Shown here: in pieces, positions 47,481 to 59,741 of the stretch
How positions within the stretch are numbered: the first letter of the stretch is position 1
How the letters are laid out: each line of letters opens with the position of its first letter
Assembly (NCBI RefSeq): GCF_000283155.1
Contig: NW_004454262.1
Coordinates: 3,218,785 to 3,282,784 of the forward strand
Reading direction: 5' to 3'
Source: Ceratotherium simum simum
Lineage: Eukaryota > Chordata > Mammalia > Perissodactyla > Rhinocerotidae
DNA: 64,000 nt
Translations under genes and position numbers: made by a program
The notes under the pieces: generated by a model
Database searches by the model: none
What the model was told of the DNA's origin: nothing
What the model saw: only the letters and a program-made list of their open reading frames with translations

Positions 47481-47929
47481 TGTTATTTAGCTTATTGTTA
47501 TTTTAATTCAGAGGAACATCCTGGTGCAAGCATCATGTTCCTTATTCTAAGACATATATTTTTAGCCACATTTGAAAGTTATGATACTAGAATGATCTTC
47601 CAGTTGGGGTACAAATGTGGTGCTGGTGGTGTTCCTGTTTCTCCATCCACCCCTCTCCAGCCCACAGCTGTCAAGTAGAGGCAACTCACCATCAATGGTT
47701 TTGTACAATCAAGGGTGTATCCTCTAAGCCACAATGCATAGGCTACTGTTAGTATCAGTAGATTGTTTTCCTTTAATTATGGCCTTGTGGTCATTTTATG
47801 AGGTAGCCACTATCCTACACGGAGAAAGAAAATCCTTCCATCTCACCAAACCATCTCGGCTCAGCCCTCATTTATTCATATAAAGATGTGTGCATTCTTG
47901 GGTAACCTGAGTGGGTAAGTCCCTTTAAT

Positions 47930-48193
47930 ACTTTTTTCTTTTTTTTTTGCAGGGAAAGATTCACCCTGAGCTAACATCTGTTGCCAATCTTCCTTTCTCT
48001 TTTTTTCCACCCCCAAAGCCCCAGTGCATGGTTGTAAATCCTAGTTGTAAGTCCTTCTAGTTCTTTTATGTGAGCCGCCGCCACAGCATGGCTACTGACA
48101 GATAGGTGGTGTGATTCTGCGACCAGGAAATGAACCCGGGCCGCCAAAGTAGTGAGAGCACCAAACTTTAATCACTAGGCCACCAGGGCTGGC
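47930..48193 (-). mobile_element. ERE SINE (older, CAACTAG-type subfamily), 10-bp TSD
   Basis: Inverted ERE with the tail 'accctgagctaacatctgtt', the middle block 'ttgtaagtccttctagttct' of the older subfamily, and a more decayed tRNA-like head ending ccaccagggctggc. The duplication tccctttaat occurs at 47920-47929 and 48194-48203. Confidence 0.9.
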
Positions 48194-48240
48194 TCCCTTT
48201 AATTCTTTCTACTTTCTATATGTTAAAAACAATAATGTTA

Positions 48241-48547
48241 TATGGGTGAAGAGGATCAAAAGGTACAAACTTCCAGTTATAAAATTATTGTCATGGGGAA
48301 TATAATATACAGCATGATGACTATGGTTAATAATTCTGTACTGCATATTTGAAAGTTGCAAAGAGAGTAGATCCTAAAAGTTTTCATCACAAGAAAAAAA
48401 GTTTTGTAACTATACATGGTGATGGATGTTAACTAGACTTATTGTGGTGATCATTTCACAATATATACAAATATTTAATCATGTTGTACACCTGAAATTA
48501 ATATCATATTATAAGTCAATTATACCTAATAAAAATTTTTTAAAAAT
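48241..48547 (+). mobile_element. LINE-1 3' UTR end
   Basis: 'catgatgactatggttaata', 'gcatatttgaaagttgcaaa', 'gatggatgttaactagactt', 'gtggtgatcatttcacaata' and 'gttgtacacctgaaattaat', with an A-rich end, are the well-known end of L1MA/L1MB-type elements. Confidence 0.9.
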
Positions 48548-48869
48548 AATGTTTAGTTGATTTTTTTTTACTTGACTGGCTCTTTAAAGACAAAAGGGAG
48601 GGTCTTTGACTTGATTTGCTGCCACTTAAGAAAATTTCATGGTGTTCGGGAACTAATTTCATCAGGAAACATTCTGGGCTTCAGTTAAAATGTAAAATGC
48701 TTTCTCTAGCCCCAGGATAAAATAAAATTTCATTTGCTTTTACTTTTCTGCAATAATGCCAATAAGGAGATATTGCCAGGGGCGCAAAGTAAGCCAATTC
48801 TACAGCTGAACAAATCGATGGTAAATCTACTTGCCAAATCCTGAACATACCCACTGAACGAGTGTTAGG

Positions 48870-48916
48870 AACACACACACACATACACACACACACACAC
48901 ACACTCACACACACAC
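48870..48916. repeat. (CA)n microsatellite
   Basis: About 47 bp of AC dinucleotides with two interruptions (acat, actc). Confidence 0.9.
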
Positions 48917-49059
48917 CTACTGAACTATCGAGGGTAAGGATGAGATTTCCCTAAAATAACTAATGTCTTACTACAAGATTCTCATATTCTCAAACTCTTC
49001 ACAGACAGGTTTGTGCACAGTTATGAACTGAAAGCACATAGCATCTTAACTAATAATAA

Positions 49060-49275
49060 CAGATAGCATTTATTGAGTGATAGCATTATTGAGTGATGAC
49101 TAGGTGCCTGACCCTGCTCTAAGCACTTTAATCCTAGGAGCTGGTGCTAAAAAATTATTACCTCAGTTTTCAGATGAAGAAATTGAGGCACAGAGAGGGT
49201 AAGTCAATTGCCCAAGGTCTCACAGCTGGTGAATGGCAGACTGGTTCCAGAGCCTATTCTCTTTTGCCTGTGCTT
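49060..49275 (-). mobile_element. MIR SINE with 17-bp local duplication
   Basis: 'gctctaagcactttaatcct', 'agatgaagaaattgaggcac', 'gcccaaggtctcacagctgg' and 'ccagagcctattctctt' match inverted MIR. Near its edge the unit tagcatt(t)attgagtgat occurs twice in a row (about 49063-49097). Confidence 0.85.
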
Positions 49276-49334
49276 TGTGCTGCCAAGTATAGGTTTCCAG
49301 AAAATACTAGACAAAACTCTAAACTATGATGATG

Positions 49335-49575
49335 ATGCTAATTATGGCAACCATTTATTGAGTCTTTGTGTGCTCAGGGACTATGGTAGGCTTTTTTCAC
49401 ACATGATCTCATTTAATCTTCATAATCTAGGGGTCTAGATTTTATTATCCTTATTTTATAATGAAACTGAAGCTCAGAGAGCTCAAGTAATTTGCTCAAG
49501 TTCACCGAGCTAGTTATTGGACAACCTGGGATTCAAACAAGTCTATAGCTTAGCACTTATTCCATTGCCTAGCTT
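49335..49575 (-). mobile_element. MIR SINE
   Basis: 'ggcaaccatttattgagtct', 'gatctcatttaatcttcata', 'gaaactgaagctcagagagc' and 'gcacttattccattgcct' follow inverted MIR order. It sits 60 bp from the preceding MIR. Confidence 0.85.
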
Positions 49576-52500
49576 TCTTGCTAGGCAATGAATTTGCATG
49601 AGTTCCTCATCTGGTAAGTAAAGAGAACTAGAATGTTCTTCTCAGCAATACCACAGCCATTATCAATTTCATGATCACTAATTACCAGTAAAATATTTGC
49701 TACCTTCTCATTTCAGAGTGAAGTTGGGTATAATATATGTTTAAAATACTTTAACATCCCCGGGTAAGATATGTGCTTTGTGGCTTTAGAATGTAGCGTT
49801 GCCGTTAAAATTAATTACTCTTTGGAACGATGTCTGACTTCTGAATTAACTGCAAATGAATGGCAGGGTCAGAAAGGTGACAGAAATTTTTTCTCTATAT
49901 TTGCTTATAAGTACTGGTTGGAAAAAAAGAACAGAAAAAAAATCCTTAAATATATTGAGATTTCCCATCCCTTTCAATTTACTGAGACCCAGTAAATGGA
50001 AACACAGTCCAATTCCAAGACAGGGAAGCAAAACTGCAGTCCTAGGTGGTGGGATTTCTTCTTGTTGAGAGTGGAAGGCCAAGAGCCTGCAGGAAGATTT
50101 GGGCATGGCTCCCTATGTGGGTTGGGCATCTGCCCAGCTGAGGAAGCAGACCTAGGACCACTTGCCCTGCGAGTGTGAGACACTGGTCCAGGCTGCCTCG
50201 CAGAGGTGCCGTGAGAACTTGGAGGATGAGTCTCTGGCTTACGTAGGTTAAGTCATTCCCCCAAGGTCATAAGGCTAGAAACAGGTAGAGCCTAAACCCA
50301 ATCCCAGGCGGGTCTGAATTCAGTCAGGGCTCTCACCTACTGGGTAATCCCACCGTGGTTTCCAGGCAGCCAAGAGAATCTCAGCAGTGGGGAGCAAGGA
50401 TCACAGCATTTCTGGTACCAGAACGCCCCTGCTGGATGCCTTCTCAGCAGACCTACCGCACCAAATTATCAGAGGAATAAAACATGCTTTTCACACTTAT
50501 GTTTAGATTTTAATGTTATTACTCCCAGGTGAGCTTTCAAATGTAAAAAATAGTTGATGTCAAGAACTAAAATGAAAGAATCTCTAAATATATTAAGAGT
50601 TTTCTCTCTGAATCTTTTCTGGGAAAGCTCTGTGGAGATTTTTAAGGAACTGAAAATGGGCTGGGTGCAGTAACCCTAGTTTACACGGTATTTTGAGCAA
50701 GGCTAATTGTATTAACCTGATTCTGATGTGTTCTTACCTTTTGCACCACGTTAATACAAGCCAAAGAAACACACACACACAAGAAAGAATTTTGCCTTCC
50801 TTTGGTGTAATTTGACTACTTCATAAGGCTCAAACAAGTATCTTTGCTCCAAGGTATGCAGGGCATGCACCTTTTTCTGGGAAGCTGATTGTGTTTATAT
50901 TACAAAGATTAAAAAATAAAAACAGCGCTACCCGAATGTGGCCAATTCATTGACTTTGGAAACATGAGTATCTTGGTCTCTCCTTGCACTCAGAGGGGGA
51001 CCTCATGCCATTGGGCACATGTCTAAAACTCTCAGACAAGACTTCATCAGTGGGCATTATTGATTTCTCTGTAAATGAAAATTTTTTTTCACTTTAGGAG
51101 GTTTATGCACAATATCAAATCAACTATCATAACAGTTTCTAAAATAACACAGTTTCTAGAATAAAAAAAAATTAAAGTAAAATCAACTCTCATTCAATAT
51201 ATGCAGAGTAGCAATCAAGCTTTTACTTTGAAGCCCATTTTCTTATGGGTATTTGTGGGCTAAGAGAGCTACCCCTGCGGTGGGGGCTGGCAAAGGTCAC
51301 ACAAAGCAGAGGCTGTACCTCTAGCCCCTGAGAAGGGGGAGGATTTGTAACTGGCAAAATGACCAGCCATTGAATCATCAGAAGAATAAACTCTTAATAA
51401 TTCCTTCTAAACAATAAAGCATTTTCTCCATCACAAATTCTCGAGTGGTGGGGTGTAGTGGTACATTTTACTTGGACATTGGAACAGAAAAATCAGAGGG
51501 AAGTCCACATCAGTGCTTATGATGTCTATCTTGAACTCTTAAAATTTACATCTCAAGGGCCAGTCACCTGGCAGAAATGAATTGGGGTGTTCTATTTTGG
51601 GCACAACTCCAGGAAACAGCTTCCAGGATCAACCTGATCTGAGCATGAGTTATGGATATTATAACTAACTTTTCCTCCACACCAATACCCCATCCCTGCA
51701 GAAATCTTAATAGGCTTTTGAGAGCCTCCATTTAGAGCCGGCTGCATAAAATGATCCTTTGATGAAAAGGGATTGGAACAAGGGTTAAAGCCGACATTGA
51801 AAGGTGACTGTGGAGGGCATGGTGTTCATACAACCCTCCTTTAATATGTGTGGTGTGCACCTGTGATAAGATGATTCATTACCTGGGGCCAGTCTTTGAC
51901 AAGCTCCATCGTTCAGCCCTCGGGGTTCTGACGGGACAATCCTGCACCCGCCCAGGAAATATAACAAGGTCAGCTTTTTTTCCCTGGGACGTAGATGGAG
52001 ACGGTTTAGCTTATAATACATCTCTGTTTACTCTTTATGTAAAATAAAAACAGAGTTCAAGACATTGCAATTCCTGTTCTCCACAGAGCAGGCCAAGCAG
52101 AGGGTAGTAAACTCACTGTGGGGTAAATGGCTCTGGGAGGAAAAATCTTGGCAAGGATGCAAGCTCCTTCTCTCTTGTGTTTCGTATCAGAAACAGCAGA
52201 ATTTGAGAAGGAGGCGCCCTAAGCACTGTGGCTGGGCTGTGTGTCAGGCCTTTGAATGGAGCGCACCCCTGACACCGTCAGCTTCAACTCTTGTTTGCTT
52301 TGCACGCAGCTTTTATTTTATTTAGATTTATTGGGGTCTTGAAGACGGATCCACCCTCATCTGAAGCTCTGTCTGTGTCTTGGTGATCGTGATGTGGGCA
52401 CATTAGTGGTGTAAGGGAACAGGCGTGCTGCCCATGACATGAGAGAGGTTTGCTGGCCCCGGAGGACTTGAGTAAACCTACAAGCGTACAAAACACCGCC

Positions 52501-53087
52501 AAGCTCCCGTGAGAATAAACAAGAGCTCGGGCACATGCTGCCAACTGGCAGTTGGCTTCACTCTAACTCACCCGTTTTCTTTGTTGTTTTTATAGAACTT
52601 TTTCAATTGCTTCCCATCACCTTCCCATACATTCAGAAATTGGCTTTATTACGGCTAATTTAGAAATCTTGGAGCAATTAGGAAAGGAAACTTACCAGTT
52701 TCCTCCATTATCCAAGTTTTAAAAAAAAGTGAAAAAAATAAAAAAGCAAAACTGAAATTTTACTTTAAAAAGATAACCTTTTTTTTTTTTCTAAAGAGTG
52801 CCCCAGTCCTGAAAAGTAATTTCTTCGATTAAGGTCATAACATGAGCCATCATATAGAAATAAAACCAAAATAAAACTTAGACATTTTAGGGGAAGGAAA
52901 CAAAATCTTGCTTCTAAAATATAGAAACACCTCCCAACCCTTCTCCTATTCTTGACATTGCTAGTAAACATTATTTATTTGCCTCAAATAGATGCAGTTA
53001 CATATCACTGTCATGCAAAAGAAATTCATTTCCTTTCCAAGTTCAATCTGCCATAAAAATTCACTCTTGTCCCCCACTCCCACTCAC

Positions 53088-53234
53088 CTGTCCTTGTGCA
53101 TTAGTAACTAGTTGACCCGTGACCCCCTGAAGACTGGAGAGGGCATTGCCAAAGGCCTGTGAGCTTGCTATGGAGCCCATGGCTGCTGCTGCTGCAGCCG
53201 CTGCAGCCTGACTTGCTAGTGGATTATTAACCAG
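53088..53234 (-). CDS. POU6F2: POU6F2 exon, Ala-run segment (49 codons)
   Basis: The exon has an acceptor with a good pyrimidine tract ending TTTGCAG (AG at 53236-53235) and a GTGAG donor starting at 53087. It encodes exactly 49 codons in phase 0, beginning Leu-Val-Asn-Asn-Pro and ending Ala-Gln-Gly-Gln. Residues 10-18 are nine alanines, encoded by a mixture of GCT, GCA, GCG and GCC. A short Ser/Gly/Gln/Leu stretch follows. The segment lies in the long N-terminal low-complexity half of POU6F2, well before the DNA-binding domains, and probably belongs to the transactivation region. The exon 5' of this one is not in the window. I recognised the exon from its protein sequence, since it is too short and open on both sides to stand out as an ORF. 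Confidence 0.93.
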
Positions 53235-54775
53235 CTGCAAAGAGAGAAAAGATCAGGGTGAAACCACCGAGAGAGGCAAAGACACAGCACAGGATACAAC
53301 ATTCACTCAGGGAGGACGTTCTCGCCCCATTTCGCTCATGCAAAGGGCCCCAAATCCACTGGAGGGGCCTGGTGAACATTTCCTCTGCAGCCGTGGGGTT
53401 TGGGGGAGGTTAGAATTGAGGCTGGAAGGAAAATCCTTTCCACTAACACTGGGCTGCTTAATGGAGCCTGGATTTAGGACTAGCCCCAGGAGAGAGTGAG
53501 GTGGGCCCCAGGGTGAGGGGGGCCATTAGGATCTTCCCAGGTAGAGAAAGAATTTTGAAGTCCCTGGATTTTGTCCTCTAGACTAAATACAACTCTGAGG
53601 AAATGTCGACTTTTCTTGAGGTAACCAGACAGAATGTGGGATTAAAAAGGATGGGGTAGGAGTAGAAGAGAAGAATAGATTTTAAGGATTTCTGCAAATG
53701 AAGTTATCATTTCCATTTGTGGATTGCAGTTTCCTTTAGGGCCATCGGGTGTGGCAGATCCTCCCTCTACTTCCTTCTCCAAGGAAGAAGGAAACCAAAG
53801 TTAGTGGAATTGGAAACCTCCAGCCTCTCTGTTCTGAGGGTGAGTCTAGTGTTGGGACTTTTTGGGGGGCTCATCCTGACCATGAGATTCAAAGCCAGTG
53901 AGAAAGGTCCTTCGGTGAGCGGTCAGGTTGACATCTGCTTGCTGTTTTAGCTACTATATGGCCTTCCCTTGGCCTCTTTCCTGGGACAAGAGTGAAACAG
54001 AGAGGAGAGTTTGACTGCTGGGGGGGAACCTGTTCAAAGAGGAGGTTATGGCTGCCAGAATCTGTTTTTCCATGGAGACCAATTCAATATTCTTTATCCT
54101 GCCAATTTTCCACGCCACAGGTTTTCAGGCCTTCTGACCATGAGGCAGAAGTGTGGCTTGAACTAAAATCTGCATTTAGGTTAATGACTAGATATAAATT
54201 CAAGAAACATTTAAACTATTTTCACAGTATTGGTTTTGATACATGAATTTCATTTGTATTTATTCTAGGGTGTTATTTTTTCCCATACAGTTTCTCTCAA
54301 GTACAACAATTGTTGTGTATAATAATGCATTTTCCATCACCAGTTCCCACATCCATGAAATTCCTGCATTTTAGCAGAAACCTGCCAAGACTAAAACTTC
54401 GTGGAAAAAAAATTAACGCCACACTTAATTCAAGTCCTGGAAGCTCTTTTAAAGATGCCTGTTTTTTTACTTCCTTCTTTACTTTCTCCATTCTCTGTCT
54501 CAGTCTCTTTTTCTTTCTCTCTTTATTTTCCTTCTTTCTGCTTTCTTTCTTTTCGTCAAAACACATTTTATTACTTAATTCCTTTGGAAATTTGCCTAGA
54601 GTTTATATCATCTGATGAGGAAGGAAATACTAATTATCAGAGGAAACATCAAAAAGGGCAGGAATTTAATAATTCTTTTTTCATTAATGTGATATCCTTA
54701 TTTTATTGGCTTCTTTATTCATTTATAACCAAATCTCACCTAACAAGTTCTATTGTAATTCCATTGACACAGCAC

Positions 54776-55090
54776 ATTTATTTATTTATTTTTTTATTTT
54801 TTTGTGAGGAAGATCAGCCCTGAGCTAACATCCATGCTAATCCTCCTCTTTATCCTGAGGAAGCCCGGCTCTGAGCTAACATCTATTGCCAATCTTCCTC
54901 CTTTTTTTTTTTCCCCCAAAGCCCCAGTAGATAGTTGTATGTCATGGTTGCACATCCTTCTAGTTGCTGTATGTGGGACTCGGCCTCAGCATGGCCAGAG
55001 AAGCAGTGCGTTGGTGCGCGCCCGGGATCTGAACCTGGGCCACCAGTAGCGGAGCGCGCACATTTAACTGCTAAGCCACGGGGCTGGCCC
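54776..55090 (-). mobile_element. ERE SINE (CAACTAG-type), 10-bp TSD with one mismatch
   Basis: An inverted ERE of over 300 bp begins with a TTTA-rich tail. It has three tail phrases, the block 'cacatccttctagttgctgt', and a well-kept head 'cgggatctgaacctgggcca' ending cggggctggccc. The flanks gacacagcac (54766-54775) and gacccagcac (55091-55100) differ at one base. Confidence 0.9.
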
Positions 55091-56040
55091 GACCCAGCAC
55101 GTTTTTTTTTAGAAGTGAAAATCCATTTTAAGCTCATGACTTTATGTGTCTTTTGCCTTTATCTCTCTCCTAAAAGACAATAATGATTTCTTTTTAAGGA
55201 GAAAAAATTCTCATTCATCGGCCTAAAGAGAAACCCTGTCTTATCCCAGATTACCACCATGGGATTGAAAATTCAGGTTGGCCTTGATCTTGGTCTTCTG
55301 AGTATATTTTTATAGTGTGTATGAGGCGAGTAATGGTATATGTTGAGAGAAAATTCTTCTTGTTTTTGACTTGGCCACCTAAAGTGAAAGAGTTCAGAGT
55401 GTGTTCTTTTTTTCACTTCTAAAGTGAGAAGACCCCTTGAGGAGTATCTTCCCCAAACTACAGAGCTCCTCAGTACACCATTCTCAGGTCATCTGCCAGC
55501 TGCTATATTCATGTTTCTTTTATGCAATACAAGTTGAAATAATAATGAAATTCTTGAGTTTCAGGGAGATCTCACAATAAGCCTCTTAATCCTCAAAGAA
55601 ATATTAAATTATGTGCAGTTTAGTTTTAGTGTTGAATTTGTCCATGAATTTTGGGTGAAAAATATAAATCAGTACATACAGAATGCTCTCTGAAGAAGAT
55701 AGAGATTCCTATTTAATGAAGAGAAAATATTTTCAGAAATTGTAGGACATTTCCCTAATATCTAGGTCAATCAACAATTTATATAGGGAATTATGGAATT
55801 ACTCTCTGGATACAATAGTGTAGATTGAGAATTCCCTACATGTAGACTCTAGTGTATTGTTCAGCTACGGCCATGTATTTGCTGTAAATTCAGGCATTAT
55901 ATAAAGGATAACTATTGTTCTGAATATAAAACAAAGTGTCTACTTAAAAGTGGGCTTCTGAGCCTTTTTGTTATGGGGTCAGGAATGGGTGCACTTCTAT
56001 TGCTTTGGAAGATTGCTTCAGCAACCAAAAATGTACAGAG

Positions 56041-56052
56041 TTTATTTTTTTT

Positions 56053-56084
<32 letters not shown>

Positions 56085-56278
56085 TTTTTTGTGAGACAGA
56101 TTGGCCCTGAGCCAACATCTGTGCCCATCTTCCTCTACTTTATATGGGACGCTGCCACAGCATGGCTTGACAAGTGGAGCGTCAGTGCCCGCCTGGTCCG
56201 CCTGGTGCCCATGAACCCCTGGCTGGGCAGCTGGAGCGGAGAGCATGCACTTAACCGCTACGCCACTGGGCCGGCCCC
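56041..56278 (-). mobile_element. ERE SINE, first of a tandem pair
   Basis: Inverted ERE with a (TTTA)n tail (about 56053-56087), 'acagattggccctgagccaa', 'tatatgggacgctgccacag' and an end in gggccggcccc. The tRNA-like head is disturbed: the B-box zone reads cctggtccgcctggtgcccatg. Its own duplication cannot be defined because of the A/T-rich flank. Confidence 0.88.
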
Positions 56279-56293
56279 AATTTTGTTTATTTT

Positions 56294-56553
56294 GTTTTTA
56301 TTTTTATTTATTTATTTATTTTTCGTGAGGAGATCAGCCCTGAGCTAACATCTGCCAACCCTCCTCTTTTTTCTGAGGAAGACTGGCCGTGGGCTAACAT
56401 CCATGCCCATCTTTCTGCACTTTATGTGGGATGCCGCCACAGCATGGCTTGACAAGCAGTGCGTCGGTGCGCGCCCGGGATCCGAACCACCGAACCCCAG
56501 GCCGCCACAGCAGAGCGCGCGCACTTAACTGCTTGCGCCACCGGGCTGGCCCC
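56294..56553 (-). mobile_element. ERE SINE, second of a tandem pair, 15-bp TSD
   Basis: Inverted ERE with both tail phrases, 'tgtgggatgccgccacagca', an intact head with 'cgggatccgaaccaccgaac', and an end in gggctggcccc. The flanks aattttgtttatttt (56279-56293 and 56554-56568) are identical, so this copy inserted immediately next to the earlier one. Confidence 0.92.
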
Positions 56554-59449
56554 AATTTTGTTTATTTTTAATGTTTATTTCCTCTATATCCTGGTCCTAG
56601 GTTGAAATACAATTTGTTCCTCTTTTTGCTGCTTTTCCCTCCTAATGGAGCAAATGCCAATGCGATGACTCTCTTATTTCCTATCTTGCATCCCTAGGTC
56701 TTTGTGAAAGGCATATGGGCTCTGGGGAGATGCCTTGCTGGTCCCTGGAAGTAGAGCTAGAAGTAAAGGTGAAGGAGTGCGGTATATACAGACAGCAGGT
56801 ACGAGTCAGTCTGCAAGCTGACAGTATTCAGGTGGACCATCAGTGTTGTTGATGAATGCAGCTTCATAAATACCTTTTGGCTTTTCTGTCTATGACTGCC
56901 AAGGCAGGGAGGTAATATGCATTAAGATATGTGGCAGGGATGGGGGAAGGGATGGTCAGGAAACCATACGTGTTCTCTTCATCACCTCGGGTCATGTCAC
57001 TCTGTATTGTCCCCAGTCATGTCATATTAGCAGTGTTCCTAATCAATACTTCTTCTTGATTGGAGACTCAGGGTAGATTTAGACAGCGGGGAGCCCAGGC
57101 ACAATAAATGCACATAATGAGCATGTTAACCTTCTAGGACCAACTGGATATTTTGAAGTTTCTGCCAAGTTTATGCCTTCAGATCTTTCATTGCCCATGT
57201 ACCTAACCAGCAAAGGATGGCCCAAATGAAGTCTGACTGTATTACATACTTGTGTTTTCAACAGACCAACTCAAAGGACATGCTGAATTCTGGTGCATGC
57301 TTATTTATAAATGTGGAAATTCTCAAAGCAAGATTTGCAGAGGGCTAGAATTCTCATGTTACATCCAAATGGATTCTAGGCCTTGAATACATCAAGTTCT
57401 GGAATCCTCAGATAGTCTAAAAACCTACTAATAGAAACACTAATGTCTTAAGACAGTCTCCTGCCCCTCATTCCCGAATTTTAGAGAATAAAATAACAGG
57501 ATAACTTTAAAAAATAGTTTTGTACCAGTAAGGAAGGGCTCCAAACCTCACAGAACCCTATCCATCCATTCATGTAGTTGAGGATATCAGCTCTGAAACC
57601 AGACTGCCCTGGCTTGTGACTTGAAGTAAACCATGTCTCATTTGCAAGGATTCCCTTGCAAATCTTAGAGGAATTTTTTTACAATAGTTTATTTTTATAT
57701 TCACATACCAATCTGGATATTGGGTGCTCATCTCATAATGAGAATAAATCCATATTCCCAAATCTAAAGTGCTTTGTGCACGTCCTTGTTATCTGAGAAC
57801 ACTAAATGGTGATAAGAAAAAAACTTTGATGAACCCTCTTCAAGGAGCACTCTTAGATGATGTCATATGTATGATATCACATAAGTGTCACTACAGATGG
57901 TGTCACAAATGATGGACGGGTGTCTTTCTCCAAGTCTTGCCCTATCTTCTCTTTCTCTGAAAGATTCACATCCTACAGCTTGGTAAAGAATTCAGGTTTC
58001 TTGAATCTGGGCATTAGTAGTCACAATACTTTTCATGAAAATTAGCTGATTATGTTATTCTATTATTATAAATCTTATTTACAAAAATATGGCAGCATGA
58101 TGAGGCAATTTAGCTATTGTAGTATATTCATATGTTTATGCCTTTATTCCAAGAGGGCCTTATGAATGCAGCAGGCTCAAAACCTTTCTTTGGAGCGTAA
58201 TTGTCCATGATCTATAGTTTTATCATTCTCCTCATGAGCTATGTGGATTTTATAGAGTATGGATTTTGGAGCAGCTCTTTTGCTACTAACTTTTCAATTT
58301 AGAACCCTGAAACTGTGGTGCCATTTGTTTTTAAATGAGGATGTTCATAAATGCATTCATCACAATTCACTCATCATTTAATGACTTGCAGTGGCTGCTT
58401 AGAAACAGGAGGGCAAACGTGGCTTTTCGAATGCCTTTACAAACATCAGTCCTTGACTTTTCTTATATTGTATATGTGAAAACTGTCTCTTGGTTCCGTG
58501 GAACTCTTTCAACCAAATCAGTACTTCCACTTCTTACTCTCAAATTTTCTCTTAAAATGTGAAGGAAATGACAGTAGGCAAATTCCGGAAGGGTGGCCAT
58601 ATTCATCTCAACAACCTACTTGATGTGTATTTTATCCTACTAGGCTTTTCCCCTTGGTCTCCTGATTATTTGTGTTATAAGACCCTCATAACAGAAATCA
58701 GTTTTGTGAAGTTTAATATTGAGCCAAGCTTTGTTGCGTACTCTCTGCTGACTTCCCCGCAGAGATGGCAGCATGCTAGATGCTGACCATCCAACTTTCT
58801 GCCAACAGACGTCTCCATTACCATTGCTGAGAAGTTTCAGGCTGGAGTGCTTGAGATTTGCAATGATGACTCTGAGGCACTGCAATATCCGAAAATACCT
58901 TTGATTCATCAACATAAAATCACATTGATATCAGTACAGTTTTAGAATTAATTATATTTTATTTTTATTTTGTGTTAAAACTGTAAATATAGTAACTTTC
59001 TATTAATGTTCCAATATCCAGCCATATTGGCTAACAGAGGAATTTTTAAGATGACCTAATATCTGAGCTTGGGTTCCCCAGGAACGGGATGGAGAAGGGA
59101 GGAATTCCATCCTGCAGGGGCTCTGGAGTGTGAGTTAAGTCTCAGAGCAGTCCCAGCCCAAGGCAAGGAAGCTAGGCCTTCACACTCTGCACCTGACAGG
59201 CCCAGTTATCAGCCTCTGGGGTCAAGGCGAGGGTTGGAAATCAAATCCCTGGGGACTGTTGGCTGTTTGCTCTTGGGGTAAGTGGAGTCCTTGAAAGAGC
59301 TGCAGGTGCTGGTTGTTGAAAGCCCCCCAAAGGGGTGGGGGCAACTCACAGAAAAGAGGGATTCCAGGGGATCTGGGTGGAACATTAACATTGCTCGCTA
59401 CAGTGCAAAAGTCGCTTCCTTTCACTCATTAACGTCTTTATCCCGCAAA

Positions 59450-59560
59450 CGTTTATTCAGTACCCACTATATTTTGGGCACTGTGTGAGGGGAGACAGTG
59501 TGAATGACAGATTGACTTGTTCCCCTGCTCATGGGGCTTATAGTCAAACAAGGAAAGAGA
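59450..59560 (-). mobile_element. L2 3'-end fragment (inverted)
   Basis: 'gtttattcagtacccactat', 'ggcactgtgtgaggggaga' and 'ctcatggggcttatagtc' match the inverted L2 end. Confidence 0.65.
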
Positions 59561-59741
59561 TTTTGGTGGGAAGGAAAGAGAAATAGGAGAAGATGAGCTG
59601 GGGGTCAGTGAGAGAAGAGGTGGTGGGTTCCAAGAGACCCGGGAGGGGCAGCTCTGAGTCTGTGCGCCTGTGCTTGTTTGGAGTTGCACATAAATGTGAG
59701 TGGCAGTGAAGAGCCATCCTATCTGAAAGAGGAAGCAACAC

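Larger units (their letters stand above)
26782..53087 (-). other. POU6F2 26-kb intron
   Basis: The largest intron in the window. Named content, in order: MIR at 27990-28160, L2-like at 30490-30920, MIR at 33000-33230, polypurine tract at 33725-33861, ERE at 35055-35304, L2 ends near 37235 and 37770, ERE at 38516-38779, (TG)n at 39939-40012, MIR group at 41262-42325, 32-bp inverted repeat at 42760-42842, MIR at 44095-44290, CpG-rich block at 45105-45880, L1 end at 46540-46815, MIR at 47260-47480, ERE at 47930-48193, L1 end at 48241-48547, (CA)n at 48870-48916, and MIRs at 49060-49575. I see nothing nameable in 28200-30480, 30950-32990, 35900-37200, 38800-39930, 42850-44090 or 49600-53080. Confidence 0.75.

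Noticed and set aside
54883..55183. ORFs on both strands across an ERE
   Set aside because: They are translations of a SINE. The same peptides recur at other ERE copies (for example near 5231 and 62612).
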